DNA from: Chitinophaga costaii
Lineage (GTDB): Bacteria > Bacteroidota > Bacteroidia > Chitinophagales > Chitinophagaceae
DNA length: 64,000 nt
Assembly (NCBI RefSeq): GCF_900094705.1
Contig: NZ_FMAR01000001.1
Span: forward strand, 124,001 to 188,000
Reading direction: 5' to 3'
Position 1 is the stretch's first letter, and each line of letters starts with the position of its first letter. Of this stretch, positions 9,251 through 19,800 are shown one piece after another. Below the pieces are notes generated by a model, which made no database searches, was not told where the DNA came from, and was given only the letters and a program-made list of their open reading frames with translations. A program made the translations under genes and the position numbers.

Positions 9251-12200
9251 TTAAGATGCAGTAACAACAGGCATTTCCCGCAGTTGCTGTTCTAAATAAC
9301 CCTGTATAAAGGTGTGGATGGTATCCATATCGAATATGGCAGCCACGGCTACCGGTACGTTAAATTCCTGTTCGATATACTGTGCCAGCTGCAGTACACG
9401 CAGCGAATTTCCGCCTACGTTAAAGAAGCTGTCGTGTATACCAAATTCTGATGCAGCAGTATGCAGCACACGCGCCCAGATTTGTGTGAGGCGCCATTCC
9501 AGGCTGCCGTGTGGTATGTTTTCCACCGGCGCCGCCGCTTCCAGCGGTTTGGGCAATGCCTGCAGATCCACTTTCCCGTTATGATTCAGCGGCAATACAT
9601 CCAGCCACATGATCACAGCCGGCATCATTTGTTCTGGTAAATGCTGCCGCAGGTAAGTTTTAATCGCTTTATCCTCCAGTGGCGTTTGGGAAAGATAATA
9701 GGCAACAATCAGCTCCTCCTCTTTTACCTTGCGCACTACCACGAGCGCCCGCTGGATGCCTGCATAACGTAACAGCACCGCTTCAATCTCTTTCAATTCA
9801 ATCCGGTAACCACGGATTTTCACCTGCCCGCCTGCATGCAGGCGTCCCAGGAAAACCAGTACGCCATCGCTGTTGTAATATCCTTTATCGCCTGAATGGT
9901 AGGCACGTACCGGGCCATCCGGCGTTTGCAGCTGTATAAACTTCTCTGCCGTTTGCGCAGCATCGAGGTAGCCGGAAGCCAGGCCATCGCCACAAATCAT
10001 TAGTTCGCCCGGCGCTAATGGCGGTAATAATTCCAGCGCTTCATTCACCACAAATATCTGTGTGCCATCGATGGGTGTGCCGATGGTAACCGGTTGGTTA
10101 TTTTCCACCGGTCCGGCCACACAGCCTACTGTAGCTTCCGTTGGGCCATACTCATTATATAGCTGCATATGTGGGTTCAACCGTTTCAGGTGTGCCACCT
10201 GGTGCGGCAAAAACGCTTCTCCCCCAACAATGGCAACTGATATACCTGTTGCTGAAATATCCATAGATGCCAGCAGATCTATATGTGCCGGCGTTACCTT
10301 TACCGCACCTGTGCCTGCAGTAAAGATGGCATTCAGCGTGTCATAGATGTTTGTGCTGTCTCTGTAAATTGCTACATGCGCACCTCTCGTTAGCGGAGAA
10401 AATATACTGGTTAAGGTAAAATCAAAAGAAACGGCACTGAAAAAAGGCATCTTTAATGCCGGCGCATCACCGAAATAATAATGGTTTGCCCAATTGATAT
10501 AGTTATATAAACTGCCGTGGTTGATCAGCACACCTTTGGGATAACCGGTGGAACCGGATGTAAAGAGGATATAGGCAGGATCGCCTGCATTTCCGGCAAA
10601 CGGCTGATCCATAGGTGCCGATAATGTTTCCAGCTGAATATCGATGGCAAAAACGGGGATATCCAGGCCCGTGTATTCAAACATGTTATCAGCAACGGTT
10701 ACCAGCGCTTTACATTGGGCTGTTTCCAGCATATAATAAATGCGCTGCTCCGGCAGCGAAATATCTATCGGTACAAATACGGCATTAACCCGCATAACGG
10801 CCAGCATGGCTATGATGGTATGTGCAGAGCGTTCCAGCAATATGCCCACACGATTGCCTGGTTGTATGTTACAGTGCTCCAGCAGGTAGCGGGCCATCCT
10901 GTCGGCGGAGGTAATCAGTTCCTGGTAGCTGGTGATGTTACCTTCATCGGTTATCGCCATTTCGCTGCCCTGCTGCGCAGCCAGCTGCGTGATCTGCGCC
11001 AGGATATGCCCCTGGCGCCCTTTGGCAGGAACCGGCAGCGGGATGCTGGTGTTGTTACGCAGGGTGATATGTTCTATCAACATACCGGGAGCTGCTGCGA
11101 GCTGTTCGAGTATCTGCGTGTAAAAGTCGCTGCAGGCCCGGATCGTAGCCTCTTTATATAAACCTTTGTTATAAGTGATACAGTATTGCAGGGCATCATT
11201 GGCCTGGCTGTAAGTAAATAACAGGTCGAAGCTTACCTGCAGTTGCTGGTGCGTTGAAAATTCAATATTATATTTATTGTCAGGCGCATTACCTGTTGCC
11301 GTTGAATCCAGGTCATCCGAAGAAAAAGCGATATCAAAAAGCGGGTTACGGCTCATGTTTTTAGGTAAACGTAACCATTCAACGAGCAGTTCAAACGGAT
11401 AGCGCCGGTTATCAAAATCGCGGTAGGTATTGCTTTTTACCAGTTCCAGCAAACTGCTGAAGGTATCTTTTCCATGTACCTGGTTACGGAAGGCCAGGGT
11501 TTCAATAAACATCCCCATCACGGATTCAAATCCGCCTATGTCGCGGCCAAGGTGAGTGCCGCCAATAACAAAATCTGTATCTCCCGTGAGTTTATGGATC
11601 AGTACATACAGCGCCGCTAATTGTAAAGTGAACAGCGTAACACCCTGTTGCCGGGCCACTTCATGCAGCTGCCTGGTAAGTGGCGCCGAAATGGCAAATC
11701 GGAACTTAGCGCCTTCCCGGCTTTGCTGCGGGCCTCTTTTGAAGTCGGTAGGCATACCGGCAGGAATTGAATAATCCTGGAACCGCTGCTGCCAGTATCC
11801 GGCTTCCGTTTCCAGCTCCGCTTGTGTTGCAGGGCTGTAAAACCAATCCAGGTAATCCCGGAAACCTGTTGTTGGCGTTGGTAGTTTACCATCATTCAGC
11901 AAAGTAGACAGATCCGCCAGGAAGCGCTGGTTGGAGGTACCGTCTGAAATGATATGATGCAGATCGATGGCCAGGTAATCGTGCGGCACGGTGTTGCCGC
12001 CTTTGATAACTGCTACCCTGAACAGTGGAGGTTTTTCAAGATTAAAAGGCCGCTCAAAGGCCGCCAGCGCTGCTGGCAGCGGGAAGTTATCCTGCAATGT
12101 ATAAAAGGTAAGATCCGGCGAAACATTGGTATGAAACCGCTGCACCAGCTTCCCGTTGGTTTGTGAAAAGGAAGACCTTAATACTTCATGACTTTTGAGC

Positions 12201-15200
12201 AATTCGCGGAGCGCAACCGTAAGCTTTTCCACAGGAATAGCGTCTGTTTTAAAAAGGAATACCTGGTTATAAAAAGTTTGATCCGGAAATAATCCCTGTT
12301 GAATAAACAACCGGTTTTGCGATGGCAGCAAGGCAAAATCCTGCAAAGGAATAAGGGGTTGTAGTGCCACGCTGCCTGCTATTGCCGGTGTTGTTCTGGA
12401 TTCAACCAATGTTGCCAGGCGGGCAATAGTAGCATGTGCAAAGAAATCTTCCAGCGACAGTTTTATGCCCAGCGTTTTCCGCACGCTGTTGATGTAATGG
12501 ATCGCTTTCAGCGAGTCGCCGCCAATTTCGAGAAAATCATCATCTATCCCCACTTTCGCCATACCAAAAAGCTGGCAGCATATTTTCGCCAGTTCCTTTT
12601 CTATAGCGCTGGCAGGTGCGCGGTAGGCAGTGGCCATTTCAGGACGGTTAAACAGTACTGTGGCCAGTGGTACGGGCCTGTTTTCCACCGGCAGGTGCCT
12701 GCCTTTGATCATTGCTTTGCTTACCGTTATACTGGCGCCGGGTGCGGCTATTGCCTGCCACAATACCTCAACACCTTCTTCGGTACTGAGCCCGTTGCTG
12801 AGGTAGTGAGCTACTTCCCCGGAAGTCATGCTGGTATCACGCCTCTGCAAAGCCTTTACACTCATCCCCGTCTGTTTCCAGTCGCACCAGTTGATAGTGG
12901 TAATATTAGCTGTTGCGGCATTACTCAGCGCATAAGCATTCAGAAATTCGTTAGCCACATTATAGGCGACCTGGCCGAATTTTTCTTCGTAGTACAGGTT
13001 GCCATTAGAAGAGAAGAGGGTTACGAAATCAAGCTGACTGAAATCTATTAACTGCTGAAGCAGCAGGATAGCATGTACTTTACAGCGTATATTACGGATC
13101 AGCTGTTCTTTTTCTCTCCGGCGGATTACGCCATCATAGTCAATTACACCGGCGGCGAAGATGATGCCGTTGATGCGGCCAAAAGCTGCAGTAGTTCTTG
13201 CTATGGCATCCCGCATATCGTCGAACGAAGCTACATCTGCCTGCAGCAACAATACTTCTGTGCCTGCTGCTTTCATTTCGCGTAACCGAAGTATCTGCTG
13301 GCTGGTAATATCATCCGGCGCATGAGATGCTAACCATTGCTCCCAATACTGTTCCTGCGGAAATGTACTCCTGCCCAGAAGCGCCAGTTTTACGGGATGC
13401 CGTTTGGCCAGGTCGCTGGCGGCGGCGAAGCCCATACCTCCAAAAGCGCCTGTAACCAGGTAACAGCCATCGCTTTGTAATACCACCGTATCAGCGGGCG
13501 AATGGATGGCGTTCATTTCGGGTAACAGCCATTCCGTTCCACGGAAAGCTGCCAGGATAGGGGTAGATGCTGCAAACAGTGCCTGCAAAATTGCGGTGGC
13601 GTTATTGAACAGTTCTTCCGGTTTTACATCCAGGAAGCGGCAACGCAAATTGCTATGCTCTGTGGCGATGATCTTTAATGCGCCAAGGGCCATGGCTTTC
13701 AGCGGGTCTAACTTTTCGGTTTCCGTAGTCTGAATGGTTGCAGTACTAAGAACAGACAATTCAATTGGTTCTTCTATACCGGCAGCTACCAGCGCTTTCA
13801 CGAGATAGGCCAGGCTCAGGTAGCCGGCATGCAATGCCGCGTCTACCACCTGTCCGGCATCATCCAGCTGGTAAGCATGCAGGATGGCGCCAATGCGATG
13901 TCCACCGGCTGTAACAGCTGCCATCAGCTGTTGATAGCCATTCATATCTGATGGGTCCAGCAAATAGTAGCCATCGTGGTACTGATGAAACGATGTGCCC
14001 TGATCTACCAGGATGGTATTGATGTTTGCCGCAGTAAGCTGCCCTGCTATATGCGCTGCATGCCCGGTGCGATCGCAGAATACCAATACCGTGCTGCCGG
14101 CAGGCGGATAAAGTGCGGGGGGCAGCTTTTCTGCTCTCCATACTTCCTGGTACAACCAGTTGCTTTCCGCTTTACGTGTATCCGTATCCGGTATGGGCAA
14201 TGCCTGCCCGGAAATTCGGGCTATTACCTGTTGCAGCGCTGTGGATAAGGGGAACAATGTTTTTTCAAACGGATAAACCGGCAAGGCAATTCTGCGGGCA
14301 GTAGTTGCCTCATACAGCAATTCCCATTTAATGTGCAGGCCTGCCTGCCATAAGGCCGACAAATGTTTTGAAAGGTAGCTCCGGTCGTTTACCGGCTCGC
14401 TGGCATTGCGGAGGGTATTGCAAAGCAATACTTGCTTATCTGCAAGCAGTCCGCGTATTATTTTAGTCAGCTGCTGACCGGGTCCTATTTCCACAAAAGT
14501 ATCATACCCATTATCCAGCAGCACTTGTATGCCAGCTGCAAAATTCACTGTCTGTCGCAGGTGGGTGGCCCAATACCGGGCATCCGGCGCCTCTTCCAGC
14601 CATTTACCCGATACATTGGAGATCAGTGGCAACTGATTTTTCTTACAAGGAAAATCCTGCAGAAAAGTATGGTATTCCTCCAGTACCGGATCCATTAATA
14701 CGGAATGAAATGCGTAGGCTGTTTGCAGTGGTTTGTAACTGATCTGTTTATCTTCCAGTGTGGCAGCCAGTGCTTCCATGGCGGGCAACCCACCCGCCAG
14801 TACTACCAGCTGCGGGCCATTTACCGCGGCTACACTTATGCCTTCCGGCAACCAGCTTTCCAGGTTTTCCAATGATTCAAATACTGCGAACATTTTACCC
14901 GGCGCTGTTTGCTGCATTAAGGTACCCCGCATTCCCACCACACGGATGGCCGTTTGCAAATCCCACATACCTGCTATCACGGCGGCTACATATTCACCGA
15001 TACTATGGCCGATAACGGCGGCAGGCTGCACGCCCATTTCAATCAGCAGCCTGGCCATTGCATAGCTGATAGCAAAGATGGTGAGCTGTGCGTATAAGGT
15101 ATCATGAATACGATCATCAACTTCCCCTGTTGCAGGAAATAATATCTCTTTTACAGATAATCCATAATAATCAGCGATCAGGACAAAGCATTCATCCATG

Positions 15201-16846
15201 CTATGTTTGAATGAAGGCAGCTCCCTGTAAAGATCTTTCGCCATCTCCATATACTGAGAACCCTGACCGGTAAAAGCAAATACAATTTTACGTGCCGGAT
15301 GACTGTATGCTGCCGGCCATTTCAATGCTGATAATTTACCGGCCAGCGAAGCAATGGAATCCGCGCCAACGGCCATCCGGCAGTTGAAATCAGCACGGCC
15401 GCAATGCGTGGTATATGCAAGGTCCACCAGCCTGGCAGCAGGATGCTCGGCCAGGTATTTCACCAGGTTGCTGGTCATGCTGCGCAGTATTTCCGGCGAG
15501 CGTGCAGATAGGTGCACATAATGCTCCCCCGGCGCCACCTCAGCAGGCGGTTGTTTTTCCGGCTCTTCCACCACCAGGTGGCAATTGGTGCCGCCAATGC
15601 CCAGTGAGCTGATGCCTGCACGTAATTTGCCGTTAACAGGCTTCCAGGGGCTGCAAACAGTATTTACATAAAACGGGCTTTCTTCAAATGCAATATTCGG
15701 ATTGGGGCGGGAAAAATGCAGGCTGGCAGGAATAACGCGATGCTGCAACATCAATATCACTTTGATCAGTGATGCAATACCCGCAGCAGCATCCAGGTGG
15801 CCGATATTTGTTTTTACAGAACCCACAGGTATTTTCTGCGGCTGCCTGCCAAAAGCATCCGACAATGCCTGAAATTCTACCGGGTCGCCCAGCCGCGTAC
15901 CTGTGCCATGCATTTCCACATAACTGATATCGCGGGCTTCCACCCCGGCAATACGCAACGACTTTTTCACCACTTCCTGCTGCCCTCTTACACCGGGCGC
16001 CGTAAAGCCAACTTTTTCACTGCCATCGTTATTAACAGCAGATCCTTTGATCACCGCATAGATCGTATCACGGTCGCGCAGCGCATCCTGGTATTTTTTC
16101 AACACCACAGCGCCGCCGCCTTCGCCTTTCAGCGTACCATTACCGGCTTCATCAAAAGCACGGCAATGGCCATCCCGGGAGTAGATCGAATTTTCTTCGT
16201 ACATATAGCCGCCGGTATCCAGCAGGGATACTGCCACGCCTCCAGCCACAGCTATTCCGCAGTCGCCTGTAAGCAAAGCGCGTACCGCCTGGTGCACCGC
16301 TACCAATGAAGAAGAGCAGGCCGTTTGCATAAAAAGCGCAGGGCCACGGAGGTTTAGTTTATAGTTGATTAAGGAACACAGGTAATCTTTATTGGATAAA
16401 AAACCGCTTTCCATCCCCCCGGTACCACCCGCGAGCGACACCAATGCCTGCCAGATAGCGCTGTCGCCGGCGGAGGCATATAATCCTATCTGCTGCGCAG
16501 TTTTACCAGGAGCATAACCCGCCATTTCCAGGGCATTGTAAACCATTTCATGGAAAATACGGATCTGCGGGTCCATCATATTCACTTCTGCAGGCGTATA
16601 TCCAAAAAACTGTGCATCAAAAGCTTCCCGTTCGCTGAGGCGGCCCGCAACCGGTACGTATTCCGGATGTTCGTATATTTCAGGGCGTACGCCCAATGCG
16701 GTCAGTTCAGCTGTACTGTAATGCTGAAAGGTTTCTTCGCTCTTTACGAGCTTTTCCCAGTAAGCTTCCGCAGAAAGACAATCGTTTATCCTTGCCGCAT
16801 ACCCAATCACAGCAACTTCCAGTCCTGTAAGGCCAGTTTCTTTCAT
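9251..16846 (-). CDS. Hybrid PKS-NRPS 6 (KS-AT-KR-ACP-C-A-PCP)
   Basis: The protein has 2531 residues. The ketosynthase (10-430) has TACSSS, HGTGT and NIGH. The acyltransferase has GQGSQY, GHSIGEYVAA and YAFHS, which points to malonyl-CoA. The ketoreductase has LVTGAFGGMG near 1131 and the catalytic Ser, Tyr and Asn (YNVAN). An ACP (IGGDSLKA) lies near 1440. A condensation domain follows with HHIISDG near 1627, then an adenylation domain (about 1960-2440) with FTSGSTG and NEYGPTE, and a PCP (VGGNSL) near 2480. My reading of the A-domain pocket is DFTKIGEVGK, one change from the Asn-like pockets elsewhere in the cluster, so Asn (or Asp) is likely. The module should extend the NRPS 5 chain by a beta-hydroxy two-carbon unit and then add this residue. 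There is no TE or reductase: the protein ends soon after the PCP, so the chain must pass to PKS-NRPS 7. Confidence 0.96.
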   Translation of the reverse strand: MKETGLTGLEVAVIGYAARINDCLSAEAYWEKLVKSEETFQHYSTAELTALGVRPEIYEHPEYVPVAGRLSEREAFDAQFFGYTPAEVNMMDPQIRIFHEMVYNALEMAGYAPGKTAQQIGLYASAGDSAIWQALVSLAGGTGGMESGFLSNKDYLCSLINYKLNLRGPALFMQTACSSSLVAVHQAVRALLTGDCGIAVAGGVAVSLLDTGGYMYEENSIYSRDGHCRAFDEAGNGTLKGEGGGAVVLKKYQDALRDRDTIYAVIKGSAVNNDGSEKVGFTAPGVRGQQEVVKKSLRIAGVEARDISYVEMHGTGTRLGDPVEFQALSDAFGRQPQKIPVGSVKTNIGHLDAAAGIASLIKVILMLQHRVIPASLHFSRPNPNIAFEESPFYVNTVCSPWKPVNGKLRAGISSLGIGGTNCHLVVEEPEKQPPAEVAPGEHYVHLSARSPEILRSMTSNLVKYLAEHPAARLVDLAYTTHCGRADFNCRMAVGADSIASLAGKLSALKWPAAYSHPARKIVFAFTGQGSQYMEMAKDLYRELPSFKHSMDECFVLIADYYGLSVKEILFPATGEVDDRIHDTLYAQLTIFAISYAMARLLIEMGVQPAAVIGHSIGEYVAAVIAGMWDLQTAIRVVGMRGTLMQQTAPGKMFAVFESLENLESWLPEGISVAAVNGPQLVVLAGGLPAMEALAATLEDKQISYKPLQTAYAFHSVLMDPVLEEYHTFLQDFPCKKNQLPLISNVSGKWLEEAPDARYWATHLRQTVNFAAGIQVLLDNGYDTFVEIGPGQQLTKIIRGLLADKQVLLCNTLRNASEPVNDRSYLSKHLSALWQAGLHIKWELLYEATTARRIALPVYPFEKTLFPLSTALQQVIARISGQALPIPDTDTRKAESNWLYQEVWRAEKLPPALYPPAGSTVLVFCDRTGHAAHIAGQLTAANINTILVDQGTSFHQYHDGYYLLDPSDMNGYQQLMAAVTAGGHRIGAILHAYQLDDAGQVVDAALHAGYLSLAYLVKALVAAGIEEPIELSVLSTATIQTTETEKLDPLKAMALGALKIIATEHSNLRCRFLDVKPEELFNNATAILQALFAASTPILAAFRGTEWLLPEMNAIHSPADTVVLQSDGCYLVTGAFGGMGFAAASDLAKRHPVKLALLGRSTFPQEQYWEQWLASHAPDDITSQQILRLREMKAAGTEVLLLQADVASFDDMRDAIARTTAAFGRINGIIFAAGVIDYDGVIRRREKEQLIRNIRCKVHAILLLQQLIDFSQLDFVTLFSSNGNLYYEEKFGQVAYNVANEFLNAYALSNAATANITTINWCDWKQTGMSVKALQRRDTSMTSGEVAHYLSNGLSTEEGVEVLWQAIAAPGASITVSKAMIKGRHLPVENRPVPLATVLFNRPEMATAYRAPASAIEKELAKICCQLFGMAKVGIDDDFLEIGGDSLKAIHYINSVRKTLGIKLSLEDFFAHATIARLATLVESRTTPAIAGSVALQPLIPLQDFALLPSQNRLFIQQGLFPDQTFYNQVFLFKTDAIPVEKLTVALRELLKSHEVLRSSFSQTNGKLVQRFHTNVSPDLTFYTLQDNFPLPAALAAFERPFNLEKPPLFRVAVIKGGNTVPHDYLAIDLHHIISDGTSNQRFLADLSTLLNDGKLPTPTTGFRDYLDWFYSPATQAELETEAGYWQQRFQDYSIPAGMPTDFKRGPQQSREGAKFRFAISAPLTRQLHEVARQQGVTLFTLQLAALYVLIHKLTGDTDFVIGGTHLGRDIGGFESVMGMFIETLAFRNQVHGKDTFSSLLELVKSNTYRDFDNRRYPFELLVEWLRLPKNMSRNPLFDIAFSSDDLDSTATGNAPDNKYNIEFSTHQQLQVSFDLLFTYSQANDALQYCITYNKGLYKEATIRACSDFYTQILEQLAAAPGMLIEHITLRNNTSIPLPVPAKGRQGHILAQITQLAAQQGSEMAITDEGNITSYQELITSADRMARYLLEHCNIQPGNRVGILLERSAHTIIAMLAVMRVNAVFVPIDISLPEQRIYYMLETAQCKALVTVADNMFEYTGLDIPVFAIDIQLETLSAPMDQPFAGNAGDPAYILFTSGSTGYPKGVLINHGSLYNYINWANHYYFGDAPALKMPFFSAVSFDFTLTSIFSPLTRGAHVAIYRDSTNIYDTLNAIFTAGTGAVKVTPAHIDLLASMDISATGISVAIVGGEAFLPHQVAHLKRLNPHMQLYNEYGPTEATVGCVAGPVENNQPVTIGTPIDGTQIFVVNEALELLPPLAPGELMICGDGLASGYLDAAQTAEKFIQLQTPDGPVRAYHSGDKGYYNSDGVLVFLGRLHAGGQVKIRGYRIELKEIEAVLLRYAGIQRALVVVRKVKEEELIVAYYLSQTPLEDKAIKTYLRQHLPEQMMPAVIMWLDVLPLNHNGKVDLQALPKPLEAAAPVENIPHGSLEWRLTQIWARVLHTAASEFGIHDSFFNVGGNSLRVLQLAQYIEQEFNVPVAVAAIFDMDTIHTFIQGYLEQQLREMPVVTAS

Positions 16847-16875
16847 AACATTTTTTTATGGGTGATGAGGTAGTA

Positions 16876-19800
16876 TTACTCAGAAAGGTCAAATAATTTC
16901 AGGGTGCTGCTGAGGGAATCTGCCGTTACTGCCGGTTCTTTTTCGTTGGCAGGTACTGCCGCTCCATTCAGGAATGCCGCCAGTGAGGCAATGGTAGGGT
17001 ACCTGAACACATCTGCAATATGTAATGGCACCTGTAATGTTTGGGTTACTTTAGATACCAGTGAAACCAGCATCAGGGAGTTACCCCCCATTTCAAAAAA
17101 GTTAGCCTGTGCGCTGACCGCCGTTACTGATATTTCCAGCAGCGAAGACCAGATACCCGCCAGCAGTTCCTCCGTATACCCGGCAGGCACTACATAGCCT
17201 TCTGTTTGTTGCCATTCCGGCTCCGGTAATAAGGCCCTGTTTACCTTCCCTCCCGGTATCATCGGCAATTCTTTCAGATGACAGAAATAGGATGGGATCA
17301 TATAAGCCGGTAACTGACCTGCCAAAAAGTTGCCCAGCAATGCCGGTGCAACAGGCGCTGCGGCTACATAGTAAGCCACAATATATTTCGCCCGCCCCTG
17401 TTCTTTTATCACTACCACCGATTCTCTGACAGCAGGATATGCTGAAAGGCGGTTCATAATTTCACCCAGTTCTATCCGGTAGCCACGCAGTTTTACCTGG
17501 TCGTCTATCCTTCCCATGAAATCAATATTACCATTAGGTAAGCAACGCACCTGGTCGCCGGTTTTATAGTAACGTACGCCTGTACGTGGTTCTGTAACGA
17601 AGCGTTCTGCCGTGAGGGAAGGCTCGCCGTAATATTCCCTGGCCAGGCATACACCTGCTATCCACAGTTCCCCGCTTACTCCCGGTGGCACATCGTTGCC
17701 ATATTTATCCATGATCCGTAAGGATACATTAGCGATGGCCTTACCAATGGGAATACGGCCGGTTTCATTTAACTGTACCTCATGGTATACGCAACCGATA
17801 GTAGCCTCGGTAGGGCCATACAGGTTAATAATACGCACGTCGGGATAATACTGATAAAAGCGGTGTGCTTTCTGCCCCGACATTTCTTCTCCTCCCAGGA
17901 TCACATATTGTAAGGATGCCGGCAGCCTGTGGCGGCCGCCATCTTCAATCTGTTCCAGCAGCGTATTAAATACAGAAGGTACAAAGTCGGCGATCGTTAC
18001 CTTATAGGCATCAATCAGCTGTAACATCCGCAGTGTATCCGTGAGTACAGCCGGTTCCGTGATGATGGTTTTTCCACCATTCATCAGCGGCCAGCATAGT
18101 TCCCACACCGCACTGTCGTATACATAACGCGTGGTATGTAATACCGATCCCGCCGCAGCCGCACCGAAGCAGTCATTCATCCAATGCAGGCGGTTCATTA
18201 AACCGGCATAGCAAACGGCTACTCCTTTTGGCGTACCGGTAGAACCAGAAGTAAATATGATATATACCAGGTCATCTCCCGATACCGGTGTGGCAGCTAC
18301 AACACCAGGATCATGCAGGTGAGAAAGACTTACCCGGAACCCTTGTTCCCATTGGGCTGCATCGTGGTCTGCATTACACAGTACGAGTGCAGGACGAATA
18401 CGTGCCACACATTCCTGCTGCCGTAAAAGCGGCCACCCGGTATCCACCGGCACAAAGGCAGCGCCGCATTTCATGGTAGCCAGGATGGAAACCAGCAATT
18501 CAAAAGAATGATCGATCAGCACCACTACTTTATCTCCGTGGCCTACGCCTTTGCCGCGCATGGCTGCTGTAAGTGCATTTACTTTTACCGACAGTTGGTA
18601 ATAAGTCAGCGGTGTTCCGTTAAACACTGCGGCCACCGCGTTGGGGCTATGGTGTAACTGTTGTTCAAAAAGGCGGATGATTGTATCTGACTGCGGATAG
18701 TTAGCCTGCTCATAGCCTTCCCCGATCAGGCTGGTCAACTGTGCTTCCGGTATCAACCGGATATCTGCCAGTGCTATACCCGGGTTATCTGTTATTGTTT
18801 TGAGGATCTCATGAAAATACCCGGCAAACCTTGCCACAGTTGCTTCATTAAAGAGTGCAACGGCATAGGTAAAATCGCAGTGTAATCTTTTTGCTGCTTC
18901 CCTGGCGGTGAGTACCAGGTCAAATTTGGCCACGTCATTACTGGCGCTGAAACTGCTTGCCTCCACTCCTTCCATTTCAAGCGGTTCATCCTGAAAATTT
19001 TCAAAGGCAAAAAACACTTCAAACAACGGATGATGCGCCGTAGTGCGGGGAAGCTGAAGCGCCGTAATCAATGCTGTAAAAGGATAATCCTGGTGTTCCA
19101 GGCAGGCCAGCGTATGGCTGCGTACTTCCTGCAGGAAGAAACTGAAAGTTTTGGCGCCGGATGGCCGGTTGCGCATCGCGAGCGTATTCACAAACAAGCC
19201 GGCAATGTTTCCCAGGTCGGGATGCTGCCGCCCGCTCACAGGTGTACCCACTACAATATCTTCCTGACCGCTTAAACGATGTAACAGTACATTATAAACA
19301 GCCATCAGCAACATAAAAATCGTCACGTCTTCCTTTGCCGCCAGTTGTTGCAGGGCGGCTGTTTCCTGTAAAGAAAGCTGCAGGCTGAAATTGGCGCCGG
19401 TATTATCCTTCACAAGCGGACGATCATAATCCTGCGGCAGCTGCAACGTTTGCGGAATATCATAGTATAGCTGCTGCCAGAAAACCCCCTGTTGCCGAAT
19501 GAGCTCCTGGTAATACCCGCTATTCACCCATGCGGCATAATCTTCATACTGCAAGGCCGGTTCGTTTGGTGTTTGGCCGTTGTATAATGTTACCAGGTCG
19601 CGTACCAGGATCTGCTGCGTTATTCCATCGGTGATGATGTGATGCATATCTAACAACAGCACCTGTTCATCTGCTGATATGGTTATCCAGCCTAACCGGA
19701 TCGGCGGCCCCTGTTCGAGTTGGAAGGGTTGTACAAATTTTCGCAGCTGCGGTTCAATATTTCCCGCCACCGGGTGGTAGTGTATGATGGAGATACCGGC

